From Oceanospirillales bacterium (GTDB lineage Bacteria > Pseudomonadota > Gammaproteobacteria > Pseudomonadales > Endozoicomonadaceae): 64,000 nt of DNA. Positions 1 through 7,859 of the stretch are shown piece by piece (position 1 is the stretch's first letter; each line of letters begins with the position of its first letter). The DNA lies in contig SIHQ01000006.1 of the NCBI GenBank assembly GCA_004762125.1, forward strand, positions 124,001-188,000. Direction: 5' to 3'. The notes beneath the pieces are model-generated. The model saw only the letters and a list, made by a program, of their open reading frames with translations, made no database searches and was not told the origin of the DNA. The position numbers and the translations under genes are program-made.

Positions 1-41
1 TTCTGCCAGATGAGACTCCAAAAGCTCCCGTCACCTATGAA

Positions 42-1046
42 ATGATGTCCATACCGATGAAAGAGCGTATTGCGACCGGCTCAAATGGTTTTGTTCAAAG
101 CGCCCGCCTCAACGGTAAAGAAGATGTTGTTATGAAGCGCTCGTACTGTGCACAGGGCGTCTGGGATGAGAAAACCTACACTGTCTATTTTTCCGCCCCC
201 GCTATATCCAGAGAGGCGGGTATTCTCACCGGTTTAAAAAATATGGCCAGCGATCATCCTGGCTACAAAAACATTGTCCCTTTTCGTGGTTCTGGCGTTA
301 CATCAATAGGGGAACCTCTGATCCTGCTGACCAGAGCGGATGGAGCCCTCTCAGAGCAACTTTTAGAAAAAGCAAAAGATCCGAAACAGCCTCAAATACC
401 AGGAAAACCTCTGCCTTTTGACAAAACGCTCGGCTTTGCTCAAGACCTATTTTCCGGCCTTTCCTGTCTCGCTTCCCTGCAACTGGTTCATCAGGATCTT
501 AAACCGGAGAACTTGCTGTTTAAAGACAATACCCTTTGGATTGCCGACTTTGGTGAGTCAACCTGCCATGAAGGTTTTGCGGCGATGGGTATTCACGGAA
601 ATCAATTAACCATGTCAGAGCGAAGGGCTGGCACAGGTGCTACAAAACCTTTCTTCCTAACTTATGAAGAACCCACTCCGGCTACTGATATCTGGGCAGG
701 CGGCCTTGTCGTTCTACAAATGCTCAACCCGGCAAAAGCTGAGAGTTACATTAATCGCATAAACAACCAGCCCCTGAAGGACAAAGGGAAAAATGGCATC
801 TCATTCGACAAGCTAACACCAGAACAGTTGTCCGAACTCAAAACTCATTGTCAGCAAACAGTGCAGGCGTTTATCGATGAGAGTCTAACTGGCGCTAATC
901 AATCGCACCGACCTGCGATGAAAGTGCTTCTTAACCGCTTACTCGATCCAGATCCCGGTTCTCGCATTTCAGCACTGGACGCCTGTGAACAATTAAAGGT
1001 TATGACGCAAACCTTGAAAGCCAAACCATCAGACAGCCCTTCATAA
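42..1046 (+). CDS. eukaryotic-like Ser/Thr protein kinase, probably cut at the left edge
   Basis: A protein kinase fold is readable: a glycine-rich loop (TGSNGFV, residues 12-18), a candidate ATP-binding lysine at 32 (VVMKR), an alpha-C glutamate (SREAG), a catalytic loop HQDLKPEN near 150-157 and DFG near 169-171, followed by YEEP in place of the usual APE and by DIWAGG. HQD instead of HRD makes it a non-RD kinase, but all catalytic residues look present, so it should phosphorylate Ser/Thr. No transmembrane segment or signal peptide is seen. The frame has no stop between base 3 and the first ATG at 42, so the gene may start outside the window and these may be internal methionines. A second kinase lies at 42989. 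Such kinases are common in host-associated Endozoicomonas; the substrate is unknown. Confidence 0.8.
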   Translation: MMSIPMKERIATGSNGFVQSARLNGKEDVVMKRSYCAQGVWDEKTYTVYFSAPAISREAGILTGLKNMASDHPGYKNIVPFRGSGVTSIGEPLILLTRADGALSEQLLEKAKDPKQPQIPGKPLPFDKTLGFAQDLFSGLSCLASLQLVHQDLKPENLLFKDNTLWIADFGESTCHEGFAAMGIHGNQLTMSERRAGTGATKPFFLTYEEPTPATDIWAGGLVVLQMLNPAKAESYINRINNQPLKDKGKNGISFDKLTPEQLSELKTHCQQTVQAFIDESLTGANQSHRPAMKVLLNRLLDPDPGSRISALDACEQLKVMTQTLKAKPSDSPS

Positions 1047-1052
1047 AGAACA

Positions 1053-1158
1053 ATCAGGCCAATGCTTCCTGCCTGACATGAGTCTCCAGCAGGTAGCTCT
1101 GAGTAACTTCCCAGATCTTACGAATTTTCGTTAGTAGCTCCAACTGGCACTAAAGCAA
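1053..1158 (-). pseudogene. relic of a hemerythrin gene 3' end
   Basis: Bases 1051-1095 match 2536-2580, the 3' end of the intact hemerythrin gene, at 41 of 45 positions. On the minus strand the relic reads in frame to a stop as YLLETHVRQEALA, against YLLETNVRQEAVV in the intact protein. Upstream similarity continues weakly (KIRKIWEVTQS against HKLRESYEGLYQ, and CQLELL against AQQELL, with a short deletion) before an in-frame stop near 1158. It is a decayed, diverged copy of the C-terminus only. It lies on the far side of the orphan gene at 1318-2487 from the intact gene. Confidence 0.8.
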
Positions 1159-1317
1159 AACCCGTATCTTCCGCTTTTTTCTTCAGCTTGTTCATCATTC
1201 TGTTTTTATTTACTGTTGATGGCACTCAACAGCTAAAAATCAAGCAAAATAAATTGCTATTCTATTTTTTCGACTTACGCTTCAGTCAACTCAGTAATAA
1301 TTTAATTAGGCATTGTG

Positions 1318-2487
1318 ATGAAACCTGAGCGGCCGGTGTTATGGTTTACTTTTTTGATAACGTTGCTCATATTAATTCTACCTTCTGCAACATTCGCCGC
1401 ATGCCTGAACTGCGGAAAGCTAATTGAAAACAGGGATCAAGACAACAAGGAATTTTGCTCTGAATGCGACAAAAAACTGGATGAAGTTCACTCAAAACTA
1501 TCAAGCAAGTTACTGTCAGCAGCAAAAAAGGCGAATCAAGTAACGGATACATCACAAGAAAAAGGTGACAATCTCTTTAGTAGATACATCGAAAATACAC
1601 AGCTTCCTGAAGGTGGCTATCCTGATGGCGGAAGTGAACTGTCTATTCATTACTCTGAACCCGTGCTGGCTCTATTCGAAGGTTTTATAGCTCAATATCC
1701 AACGGACATGAGGCTCCCATTCCCATCAATGGAATTTGAAAGCCACCATATCCATACAGAATATCATCTTTTATTTACAGATCGAGAACTCAAAACTTTA
1801 CTGCAACTGTATTACCCTATTGCAGAAATCTACAATCAAGGCATGCCCGATAACAAAAAAAATTATGCAACAATTCTTAGAGCTCTATGGCGTTCAGCGT
1901 ATTTCATAACACGGGAAGGCTTACAGAGATTTCAATCAAATCAAAGTATGGAGTATTTCATAGGGACAGCTCTTCATCTTATCTTAAAAGAAATCATGTT
2001 TTCTTCTGGTACAGGATCTAACCATAACTTTCTTACAACACTAAATTGTGCGATATTGAATTGTAGAACTCCAGCGTCTTATGCACTAAGTGAAGATACT
2101 GATCAAAATCCTCAGCACAGTGTGAACTTTGATATCATTTATTCCAGTTTTGACATGTTACGCCATCATTTATCTCATCAGGTTGTGTGGCTAGAGATCG
2201 ATCCGGGATTGATATCTCGACAAATTGCTGATTTAGAGCGCTCAGGCGCAACGCCTCAACAAATCGCTGAAATAAAGAATTTAGAAGAAAATCCTAAACC
2301 ACTCGTTGATATAGCAGGTGTTATCAGAAGCTCAAACAATACACCTGTGCGGTACGTGATACACCTAATGTACGCCAGAGTAACGATCGTCATTCCTCTA
2401 GCGAGCTTAGTAAAAGATGTTGTTAGTTTGCTCTTAGCTTATAAAACCCCTACACATTCGCTCTACAAAGATTTTCCATCCAATTGA
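1318..2487 (+). CDS. orphan exported protein with N-terminal zinc-ribbon-like motif
   Basis: I do not recognise this 389-residue protein. It starts with a clear Sec signal peptide (hydrophobic WFTFLITLLILILPS, then a probable cut at TFA). Directly after the cut come two Cys-x2-Cys pairs (CLNC and CSEC, about 19 residues apart), a likely metal-binding ribbon, which is unusual in an exported protein. The rest shows no motif I can name. ATG at 1318 is preferred over the adjacent GTG at 1315 because the AGG at 1308-1310 is better spaced from it. The gene is visibly AT-rich and sits between a relic of the hemerythrin 3' end and the intact hemerythrin gene. It could be a secreted host-interaction protein, but only location and composition suggest this. 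Confidence 0.7.
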   Translation: MKPERPVLWFTFLITLLILILPSATFAACLNCGKLIENRDQDNKEFCSECDKKLDEVHSKLSSKLLSAAKKANQVTDTSQEKGDNLFSRYIENTQLPEGGYPDGGSELSIHYSEPVLALFEGFIAQYPTDMRLPFPSMEFESHHIHTEYHLLFTDRELKTLLQLYYPIAEIYNQGMPDNKKNYATILRALWRSAYFITREGLQRFQSNQSMEYFIGTALHLILKEIMFSSGTGSNHNFLTTLNCAILNCRTPASYALSEDTDQNPQHSVNFDIIYSSFDMLRHHLSHQVVWLEIDPGLISRQIADLERSGATPQQIAEIKNLEENPKPLVDIAGVIRSSNNTPVRYVIHLMYARVTIVIPLASLVKDVVSLLLAYKTPTHSLYKDFPSN

Positions 2488-2538
2488 TCTCAGTCATATC
2501 TCTATTGACCGCATAAATAACTCGTTTTTGAAGGGCAA

Positions 2539-3117
2539 TCAGACCACCGCTTCCTGCCTGACATTAGTCTCCAGCAGGTACTGATAAAGCCCTTCATAAC
2601 TCTCCCGGAGCTTGTGACCAAAAAGAGGATCAGAACTACCCAAAAGCTCTTGCTGTGCCAGCTCCAGATCTTTAGTGGTCAGGTAAGTTTTCATCGCAGG
2701 AATCATCACACGATTTTCTTTCAGAATATGAGATTTCTGTAGACTCACATAATCCTCATAACTATTGATCAATTTTTTAACCGGAACAGGGTGGTCTTCA
2801 GAGATGGCCTTGACGATTTCCACTAACTCTATGGTTAACGCTTTAATTCGATCATGTTCCTGATCGATTTCAGCCATTGTTTGTAACAATTCGCTATCAG
2901 TTACTCTTGGCTTCAGTCTTTCCAACAGCTGGCTTTCAAGTGGGTGGTGGAAACTGTCCGGATAGTTTTGCAGGTAATCCAGAGCGTCCATGATAATGAT
3001 CAGCCTGGGCATCCGATCACTGTCTGAGTCATAGCCCTTGATTTCGTAATCAACAGCCTGCAACAATTTAAGAATATGTTCGTGGTCAACAGTGATTCGT
3101 TCGATTAATTTATCCAT
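2539..3117 (-). CDS. hemerythrin HHE-domain protein
   Basis: This 192-residue protein is an all-helical hemerythrin-type di-iron protein. Candidate iron ligands are in the expected helices: DHEH at 11-14, FHHPLE around 56-61, QEH near 88, and HILKE with H131 and E135. Bacterial HHE proteins bind oxygen, sense oxygen or nitric oxide, or store iron; the role here cannot be told from sequence. It is cytoplasmic, with no signal peptide. It stands alone: the upstream neighbour is divergent and the downstream neighbour convergent. A diverged copy of its last codons survives at 1053-1158. ATG at 3117 follows a GGAGGC-like Shine-Dalgarno at 3120-3125. Confidence 0.85.
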   Translation of the reverse strand: MDKLIERITVDHEHILKLLQAVDYEIKGYDSDSDRMPRLIIIMDALDYLQNYPDSFHHPLESQLLERLKPRVTDSELLQTMAEIDQEHDRIKALTIELVEIVKAISEDHPVPVKKLINSYEDYVSLQKSHILKENRVMIPAMKTYLTTKDLELAQQELLGSSDPLFGHKLRESYEGLYQYLLETNVRQEAVV

Positions 3118-3276
3118 ATTGCCTCCCTATTTTCACTCTCTATTCTGAGCCTACTCCCACGAAGCTATTGGCGACCAGCTTAAATCAAAAAACTCTTGAT
3201 GCAGATCAAAAACAATCTGCGATTCACAGAGTAATTACTCCAATCGGCTCATTCACTTTACGCCCCAGAATCCATT

Positions 3277-4143
3277 ATGCTTAAAGAAACAACCTATTCG
3301 GGCCGTCAGACGATGAATCCAACAAGAAACCTGCAGGTCGAACAGTTACAACAATGGCTAACAGAGACCAGTGACTCTGCATCCGCTTCTGGCCACCTGA
3401 AGACAGGCCTGACGACTCTGGAGCATTGTGATGACGGCTTTCGATATGAGTTAAGGGTGTTGAAAACGTTCAGAAACAAACCATCAGGCAACGTTGAGAG
3501 AGGTGCTGTTCAAAATCCGTTTCTACCTTATGAACCGGAAATGTACGTTGCCAGTTTAGAATCAAGCCATATTCTGCTGTTGAACAAATTCTGTATTGTA
3601 GATAACCACTACCTGATAGTGACTCCGGAATATGAAGAGCAGGAAGCCCTGTTGGCAGAAAAAGAATTTCAGGCGGTTGCTGAAGTCATGCCTGCTTTTC
3701 CACAACTCATTTTTTACAACTCCGGTCGGGATGCAGGGGCCAGCCAACCCCATAGACATCTACAGGCTATGCCTGTCACTGACCTCCCCATAGCTAAAGC
3801 ATTGAGAGCACTGCCTAACAGCCCGGAGCAATTGAAAGCTCTGCCATTCAGACATCTGATCAGCAGAATTGATCACAAGAATCTTGTTAGCTCTGCCTAC
3901 GCTCTGTACCTGGAAATGCTCAACCAACTTGATATTCTGAATTCTGATGGCCACCCCGGCCCTTACAATCTTTTAATGACAGCAGAATGGTTAATGGTGA
4001 TACCGAGAACCCATGGTAGATTTGAAGGAGTATCCATTAATTCACTTGGGTTTGCCGGACTTTTACTGGCAAAGAATCAGCAAGCCTGCCAGGCATTGCG
4101 TAATGCGACGCCATCCCAGGTACTCAAAACCGTGACAGAGTAG
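3277..4143 (+). CDS. ATP adenylyltransferase (Ap4A phosphorylase)
   Basis: The 288-residue protein belongs to the HIT-like Ap4A phosphorylase family, which splits diadenosine tetraphosphate with phosphate to ADP and ATP. The active-site signature is SQPHRHLQ near residue 157, preceded by FYNSGRDAGA as in family members. A C-terminal part follows with NLLMTAEWLMVIPR, typical of the family's second domain. Length fits the family. The start could be ATG 3277 or the in-frame ATG at 3313; the family alignment does not decide it. It is followed 38 bases later by a DUF3859 gene in the same direction. Known role: control of alarmone-like dinucleotide levels; cytoplasmic. Confidence 0.88.
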   Translation: MLKETTYSGRQTMNPTRNLQVEQLQQWLTETSDSASASGHLKTGLTTLEHCDDGFRYELRVLKTFRNKPSGNVERGAVQNPFLPYEPEMYVASLESSHILLLNKFCIVDNHYLIVTPEYEEQEALLAEKEFQAVAEVMPAFPQLIFYNSGRDAGASQPHRHLQAMPVTDLPIAKALRALPNSPEQLKALPFRHLISRIDHKNLVSSAYALYLEMLNQLDILNSDGHPGPYNLLMTAEWLMVIPRTHGRFEGVSINSLGFAGLLLAKNQQACQALRNATPSQVLKTVTE

Positions 4144-4181
4144 TAGTATTCGCAGCATCTCTAACGACCGACTTAACATCA

Positions 4182-4568
4182 ATGGCTAAACGTTCAGGCT
4201 CAGTTGATATGATCTCTTACGGGATCTACACCACTTGGGATTCAAAATCCAAAGAACTACCAAAAATACAGGAATTCACCACTCTTATCCCTGCCCAGCT
4301 TGATAAGGAATTTGGCTTTATTGTCAAAATCAAGAAAGCAAAGGGCGAGCAGGTGCGTTTTTGTATTTATCATCCAGATATTCCTGATGACGATGGCGAA
4401 GTAATGCCTCCCTTTGAAGGAATTGAGCATATAGACGACAATGAGTGGAAATTCTATTTGGGTGATACTATCTGGGCTCCAGTCAGCAATAAAACCGGAA
4501 ACTGGCGAATGACTCTGGAAATGCAGGGAAAGGTTGTTGCCGAGAAGATCTTTACTGTTTTCGAATAA
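4182..4568 (+). CDS. DUF3859 domain protein
   Basis: This 128-residue protein matches what I recall of the DUF3859 pattern: an N-terminal GIYTTWDSKS strand, LPKIQEFTTLIPA, EFGF, then HPDIPDDDG, PFEGIEHID, FYLGDTIWAP and a closing WRMTLEMQGKVVAEKIF. The predicted fold is mostly beta and the family function is unknown. No signal peptide is present. It sits just downstream of the Ap4A phosphorylase gene and may share its transcript, but no functional link is known to me. Beyond it the region turns into mobile-element debris. Confidence 0.75.
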   Translation: MAKRSGSVDMISYGIYTTWDSKSKELPKIQEFTTLIPAQLDKEFGFIVKIKKAKGEQVRFCIYHPDIPDDDGEVMPPFEGIEHIDDNEWKFYLGDTIWAPVSNKTGNWRMTLEMQGKVVAEKIFTVFE

Positions 4569-4705
4569 AGCAGTTCTTGACGACATTTTAAATTAAAATA
4601 CATTGTGCCCTGCCAACACGCTCTTACCGGCTACAGTTCTTTGTTGGCAGTAATTCCTCAACCACATTGCAATATGGGGGATACTATCTTCCTCATAAGC
4701 TTCGC

Positions 4706-4917
4706 CAGGGAAAAAATCATGAAACCCCTTGCCCTGCCAGTATCTCAGATAAGTATTTAGTGTTCATGGCCGCTCTTTTTTTGCTTCCGCTTCAAACCTG
4801 CTTTAAAATTTTTTGTATTGTTCAACATATTAATTGCTACATGGCGAAATTCAGAAAGTAATTCAGCAGCATTACCTCTTCTAATTCGACAATCATCTTC
4901 GTTCATTCCAACATCCG
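4706..4917 (-). pseudogene. ISAs1-family (H-repeat type) transposase, 3' remnant A
   Basis: The minus strand encodes only the C-terminal tail of a DDE transposase of the ISAs1/H-repeat family: [37 protein letters not shown], then after a one-base frameshift in the A-run, [19 protein letters not shown] and a stop at 4717-4719. H-repeat proteins end in the same way (FKAGLRRKMRKAAM followed by a YLASVLAG-like end). The outer end, CAGGGAAAAA at 4706, is probably the IS terminal repeat. The upstream part of the element is missing and is replaced by the heptamer array that starts at 4918. Remnant B at 6457 is a similar copy. Confidence 0.82.
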
Positions 4918-5001
4918 ATTTCCAATTTCCAATTTCCAATTTCCAATTTCCAATTTCCAATTTCCAATTTCCAATTTCCAATTTCCAATTTCCAATTTCC
5001 A
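4918..5001. repeat. heptamer tandem repeat, 12 copies of ATTTCCA
   Basis: Twelve perfect head-to-tail copies of ATTTCCA fill 84 bases. The array starts exactly where similarity to the transposase ends and is followed by unique sequence. Read as protein it gives a repeating EIGNWKL pattern, which explains open frames on both strands; these are artefacts. Such an array can change copy number by slippage. Confidence 0.97.
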
Positions 5002-5241
5002 ATCTTGGCGTGGGTCATAAATAACAGAAAGTTTATTCATCAAATCCAGTGCGTTCATTTATCAGACATCCAAATCTTTTTTTATTATAAGACATTGAAT
5101 ATCTATATTGCCATATAATCGCTTTCTCTAAAAGCCTAGAGGCTAGTGGTTGTAAGTGGTTTCATGATTTCCCCTGTTGCAAGAAGATATATTCTTAACT
5201 ACTTTCAAGGCTCATTATTGATAGTAAGAAAGGCTTAGCTT

Positions 5242-6276
5242 ATGCTGAAGAAAAGTACAGTTCTCTTTATATTGATAGTGTGCAAAAGTACAGTTACATT
5301 TGCAGGTTATGGTTCTGCTGAAAATAGGGCTTTAAACCTTATCCCTTTGGTTTTCTTTTACTCAATATATACATCTTCTGACTTATTAATATCATATCCG
5401 ATTGGCAAGGGTGGTGAGAAACAAGAAGATGTGAGGAAATCGAAAGAAAGCAATAAAGGAGGTAGTTCAGATAGTTCTAGCACTATTGGTCGAGCTACTG
5501 GCACTCAAGGTAGCTTACAAAATCAGCATACTGATGATGAAGGTGATGATGAACCGCCTTTGCCTCCTGAAGATGATAAAAAAGAGCCTTATGGAGCAGA
5601 ATGCTTACCATTTCCTCTGCAAAAAGTTGTACAAGCAGGAGAAGCACCTATTAGCTTTACATTTCAAGTGAAAAAAGAAGATTTACTGGTGAACTCTGGT
5701 AATTCATCTTGGTACCGAATGACTCTCACACAGGGATCAGGTTTTCTTCAAATATCTCTGCATTGGTATTGGAAGGATCGTAAAGGTCTTTCTTTATGGC
5801 CAATAGCAAGAACCTCAGAACCTTTACCAGATTCTACAGTGGTTTTTCTAGGAGACTTAGAAGAAGATCCTGGATCTAGTTCAGACTTTATTCATTTAAC
5901 TGGAGAGCTTCCTTCAGATAGTCAAAGTATTCTCTCTGAATTAAACGTTGAGGTACAACTACTTGATGATAATGACCAAGTCTTATCAAATGTATTTTTT
6001 TCAATGTTTAATAGTTATGATTATTTACTTCAAGCAACTTATCCTTTAGGATTAAATGGTCTTGATATGTTCAACCATCAATCAAATATTCATAAAAGTT
6101 TTTATAATCCTTTTGCACGAATTGCAGATCCTACACCTTTTCCAGATTGTGACCAGTGCAACTCTATTGCTGATGCAATGCGTAGCTATCAACGGTGGTT
6201 AGATTTTATAAATGAATATGTAAAAGATCATGAAGCATTGAAGTTGAGAGTAATAATAAAAAGCAAAGAGCAATAA
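5242..6276 (+). CDS. orphan exported protein flanked by decayed IS ends
   Basis: A 344-residue protein I do not recognise. It begins with a Sec-type signal peptide (KKSTVLFILIVCKSTVTFA). A low-complexity linker follows (about residues 53-115), rich in Lys, Ser, Gly and acidic residues and ending in a DDEPPLPPEDDKKEP stretch. The remaining 220 residues look mixed beta, with a CDQC pair near the C-terminus. Codon use is strongly AT-rich compared with core genes in the window. It lies between two copies of the same truncated ISAs1 transposase tail (4706-4917 and 6457-6630), which suggests arrival with mobile DNA. A secreted or surface protein is likely; function unknown. The start is preceded by GAAAGG at 5229-5234. 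Confidence 0.68.
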   Translation: MLKKSTVLFILIVCKSTVTFAGYGSAENRALNLIPLVFFYSIYTSSDLLISYPIGKGGEKQEDVRKSKESNKGGSSDSSSTIGRATGTQGSLQNQHTDDEGDDEPPLPPEDDKKEPYGAECLPFPLQKVVQAGEAPISFTFQVKKEDLLVNSGNSSWYRMTLTQGSGFLQISLHWYWKDRKGLSLWPIARTSEPLPDSTVVFLGDLEEDPGSSSDFIHLTGELPSDSQSILSELNVEVQLLDDNDQVLSNVFFSMFNSYDYLLQATYPLGLNGLDMFNHQSNIHKSFYNPFARIADPTPFPDCDQCNSIADAMRSYQRWLDFINEYVKDHEALKLRVIIKSKEQ

Positions 6277-6287
6277 CTCAACGCAGC

Positions 6288-6456
6288 CTAAATCGGGTAA
6301 GGACTGGTCTCTCTCCAGCCCTGAACATGTGGATTGATCAATTTTGCAAGCTCTTCAAGAGAGTACAATGATCGTTTCGTGGGAATTTCCAACGCCCTTA
6401 TCTTGTCTTTGATTCGCTGGGCAGACGCCTTGCTCATCGCAGGCAAGAGGTTGGGG
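6288..6456 (-). pseudogene. group II intron reverse transcriptase/maturase, C-terminal remnant
   Basis: The minus strand reads NLLPAMSKASAQRIKDKIR, then SLYSLEELAKLINPHVQGW. This is the maturase-domain pattern of group II intron proteins (FLPA-S, an IR helix, then SL-ELA-NP-xQGW). The usual continuation NYYG is absent; the frame runs into RETSPYPI and stops at 6288-6290. Everything upstream is missing, and the fragment abuts the CAGGG end of ISAs1 remnant B. It is a dead fragment. Confidence 0.75.
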
Positions 6457-6630
6457 CAGGGAAAAATCATCAAACCCCTTGCCCTGCCAGTATCTTAGAT
6501 AAGTATTTAGTGTTCATGGTCTTTTTTTTTGCTTCCGCTTCAAACCTGCTTTAAAACTTTTTGTATTGTTCAACACATTAATTGCCACATGGCGAAATCC
6601 AGAAAGTAATTCAGCAGCATTACCTCTTCT
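6457..6630 (-). pseudogene. ISAs1-family transposase, 3' remnant B
   Basis: This is a second copy of the transposase tail, closely similar to remnant A and in the same orientation: [31 protein letters not shown], a frameshift in the A-run, and [15 protein letters not shown] before the stop at 6470-6472. The outer end is again CAGGGAAAAA. It is cut at a slightly different inner position from remnant A, where unrelated DNA begins. With remnant A it brackets the orphan gene at 5242-6276. Confidence 0.82.
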
Positions 6631-6667
6631 CCCTCAGATTTGAAATCGAATTCTCTATAGAAGGCTG

Positions 6668-6872
6668 ACTGACACCCGCTGACTCAATCACCTGAGGGTT
6701 CAATTGGCGGTACGTGGTTGAAGAAGGCTGTCAAGCCAATGATTTCAACCCTGCATCAACTCAAATGCATGTTGTGCCGCAGGAGCTCCACCGGTATTTC
6801 TCAGAGGTACAGCACGGGTACAGCCAATAAATTTAGCGTCAACCAGTGTTTGGGTGTGAACAATACCATGTT
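6668..6872 (-). pseudogene. relic of metY (O-acetylhomoserine sulfhydrylase)
   Basis: Two blocks match the intact metY gene at 7860-9134. The block at about 6749-6872 reads on the minus strand as [20 protein letters not shown] and FELMQG, against [20 protein letters not shown] and FQLMQG. The block at about 6668-6748 reads SLA-stop-QPSSTTYRQLNPQ and IESAGVSQ, against [17 protein letters not shown] and LESAGVSE. The 250 or so bases between these blocks in the intact gene are deleted, and there is a frameshift and an in-frame stop. Protein-level divergence is large, so this is an old copy or one from a related lineage. Confidence 0.85.
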
Positions 6873-6971
6873 AGCGTTCATCAATTTTTGATCTAAAACT
6901 AGAAGGTCATGAAAAGTCTTCTAAACTTTTTCAAGTCAGGGAACACAAAATACTCAAAAACCAAAATACTT

Positions 6972-7679
6972 ATGGTCATGATCAAACTAAAAAATACTTT
7001 TCGAACCTTATTTTCATTACTCATCGGTACAAACTGCTCTGCATTAATCTGTACAATTTTTTTTGCATTAATCTGTACAAACTGCTTTGCATTAAATAGT
7101 GCAGTATCTCTACAATCTCTCGATCAGTATATACATGAAAAAAATCTCGTTCGGTGGGGTGAGCTAATGACTGCATACGTCAATCACTCGCCATCTCATA
7201 GAAAATTCGATATTGATAGTCTGTCTTTAGAATATCCAATAAAAACCGCCTTGAATCAGATGAGAGAACAGTGCAGAAAAAGCCGGGGCATTTCTATTGA
7301 TTGCGATCCAAAAACGCTGTCTCTGTTAGCTTACACTGTAACAGCCTATAAACATCGGCTAGATATAAACCGTAACAATCATAACCAACTACAACTTGCA
7401 TCCATAGCATTTCCAGTCGCTCTCTCTGTGCCTTTTATACTACTCTCAGATTGCAGTTCAAATAAACCAGCTGCACTACCAAAAAAAGTTTTTATAGCGT
7501 TTTCTTATTTCGCTTATTTATCTATTGTTATTTCTGCAGGCTGGCTTCTTCCAAGAAACGTATATAATCCGAATGATATCGATGATTTCGATCATCACCT
7601 GAAGTCAATAAACGATGGTACATTTTTAAACAATCCAATTAAAATTGTAGAAAGATACTTGGCTATTTATTCACAGTGA
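6972..7679 (+). CDS. orphan exported or membrane protein
   Basis: The protein is not recognised. The open frame begins at 6909, but the ATG at 6972 (or 6978) gives a better N-terminus: Lys-rich followed by a long hydrophobic run. That run contains a DNA-level tandem duplication: a unit of about 24 bases (CTGTACAAACTGCTTTGCAT-like) occurs nearly three times, producing the peptide repeat ALICTxxFALICTNCFAL. A second hydrophobic pair lies near the C-terminal half (LASIAFPVALSVPFILL and FIAFSYFAYLSIVISAGWLL), so it may be a membrane protein. AT-rich. It sits between a decayed metY copy and intact metY, the same layout as the orphan next to the hemerythrin gene. Confidence 0.6.
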   Translation: MVMIKLKNTFRTLFSLLIGTNCSALICTIFFALICTNCFALNSAVSLQSLDQYIHEKNLVRWGELMTAYVNHSPSHRKFDIDSLSLEYPIKTALNQMREQCRKSRGISIDCDPKTLSLLAYTVTAYKHRLDINRNNHNQLQLASIAFPVALSVPFILLSDCSSNKPAALPKKVFIAFSYFAYLSIVISAGWLLPRNVYNPNDIDDFDHHLKSINDGTFLNNPIKIVERYLAIYSQ

Positions 7680-7708
7680 CACATCTAAGTGTGCAGACAT
7701 ACGTAATC

Positions 7709-7780
7709 AAATATCTAATCAGTCATTTACCCGCCTGCTGCGGGCAAATGACATATGAATTTACCTGTCTGAGTACTTAT
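7709..7780. repeat. dispersed stem-loop element, copy 1
   Basis: Stem GTCATTTACCCGC (7722-7734) pairs with GCGGGCAAATGAC (7740-7752), 12 of 13 pairs, with a 5-base loop. Conserved flanks are ATATCTAATCA before the stem and ATATGAATTTAC then TACTTATT after it. Copies 2 (32264) and 3 (36171) share the flanks and stem layout. It lies between convergent genes and could also end transcription, though there is no T-run. Confidence 0.8.
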
Positions 7781-7859
7781 TCGATAAAGAACACTGCAAT
7801 TTTTCAGTCACTCTCTATAGGTATAAGTAGAGATTATAGATAGAAATAGACGCATCCGG

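Noticed and set aside
4918-5001. Possible CRISPR array
   Set aside because: The 7-base units are directly adjacent without spacers and no cas genes are present.
4757-5024. Open frames of repeating EIGNWKL and QFPISNF on the two strands
   Set aside because: They are produced by the ATTTCCA heptamer array; only the transposase-tail part of the minus frame is meaningful.
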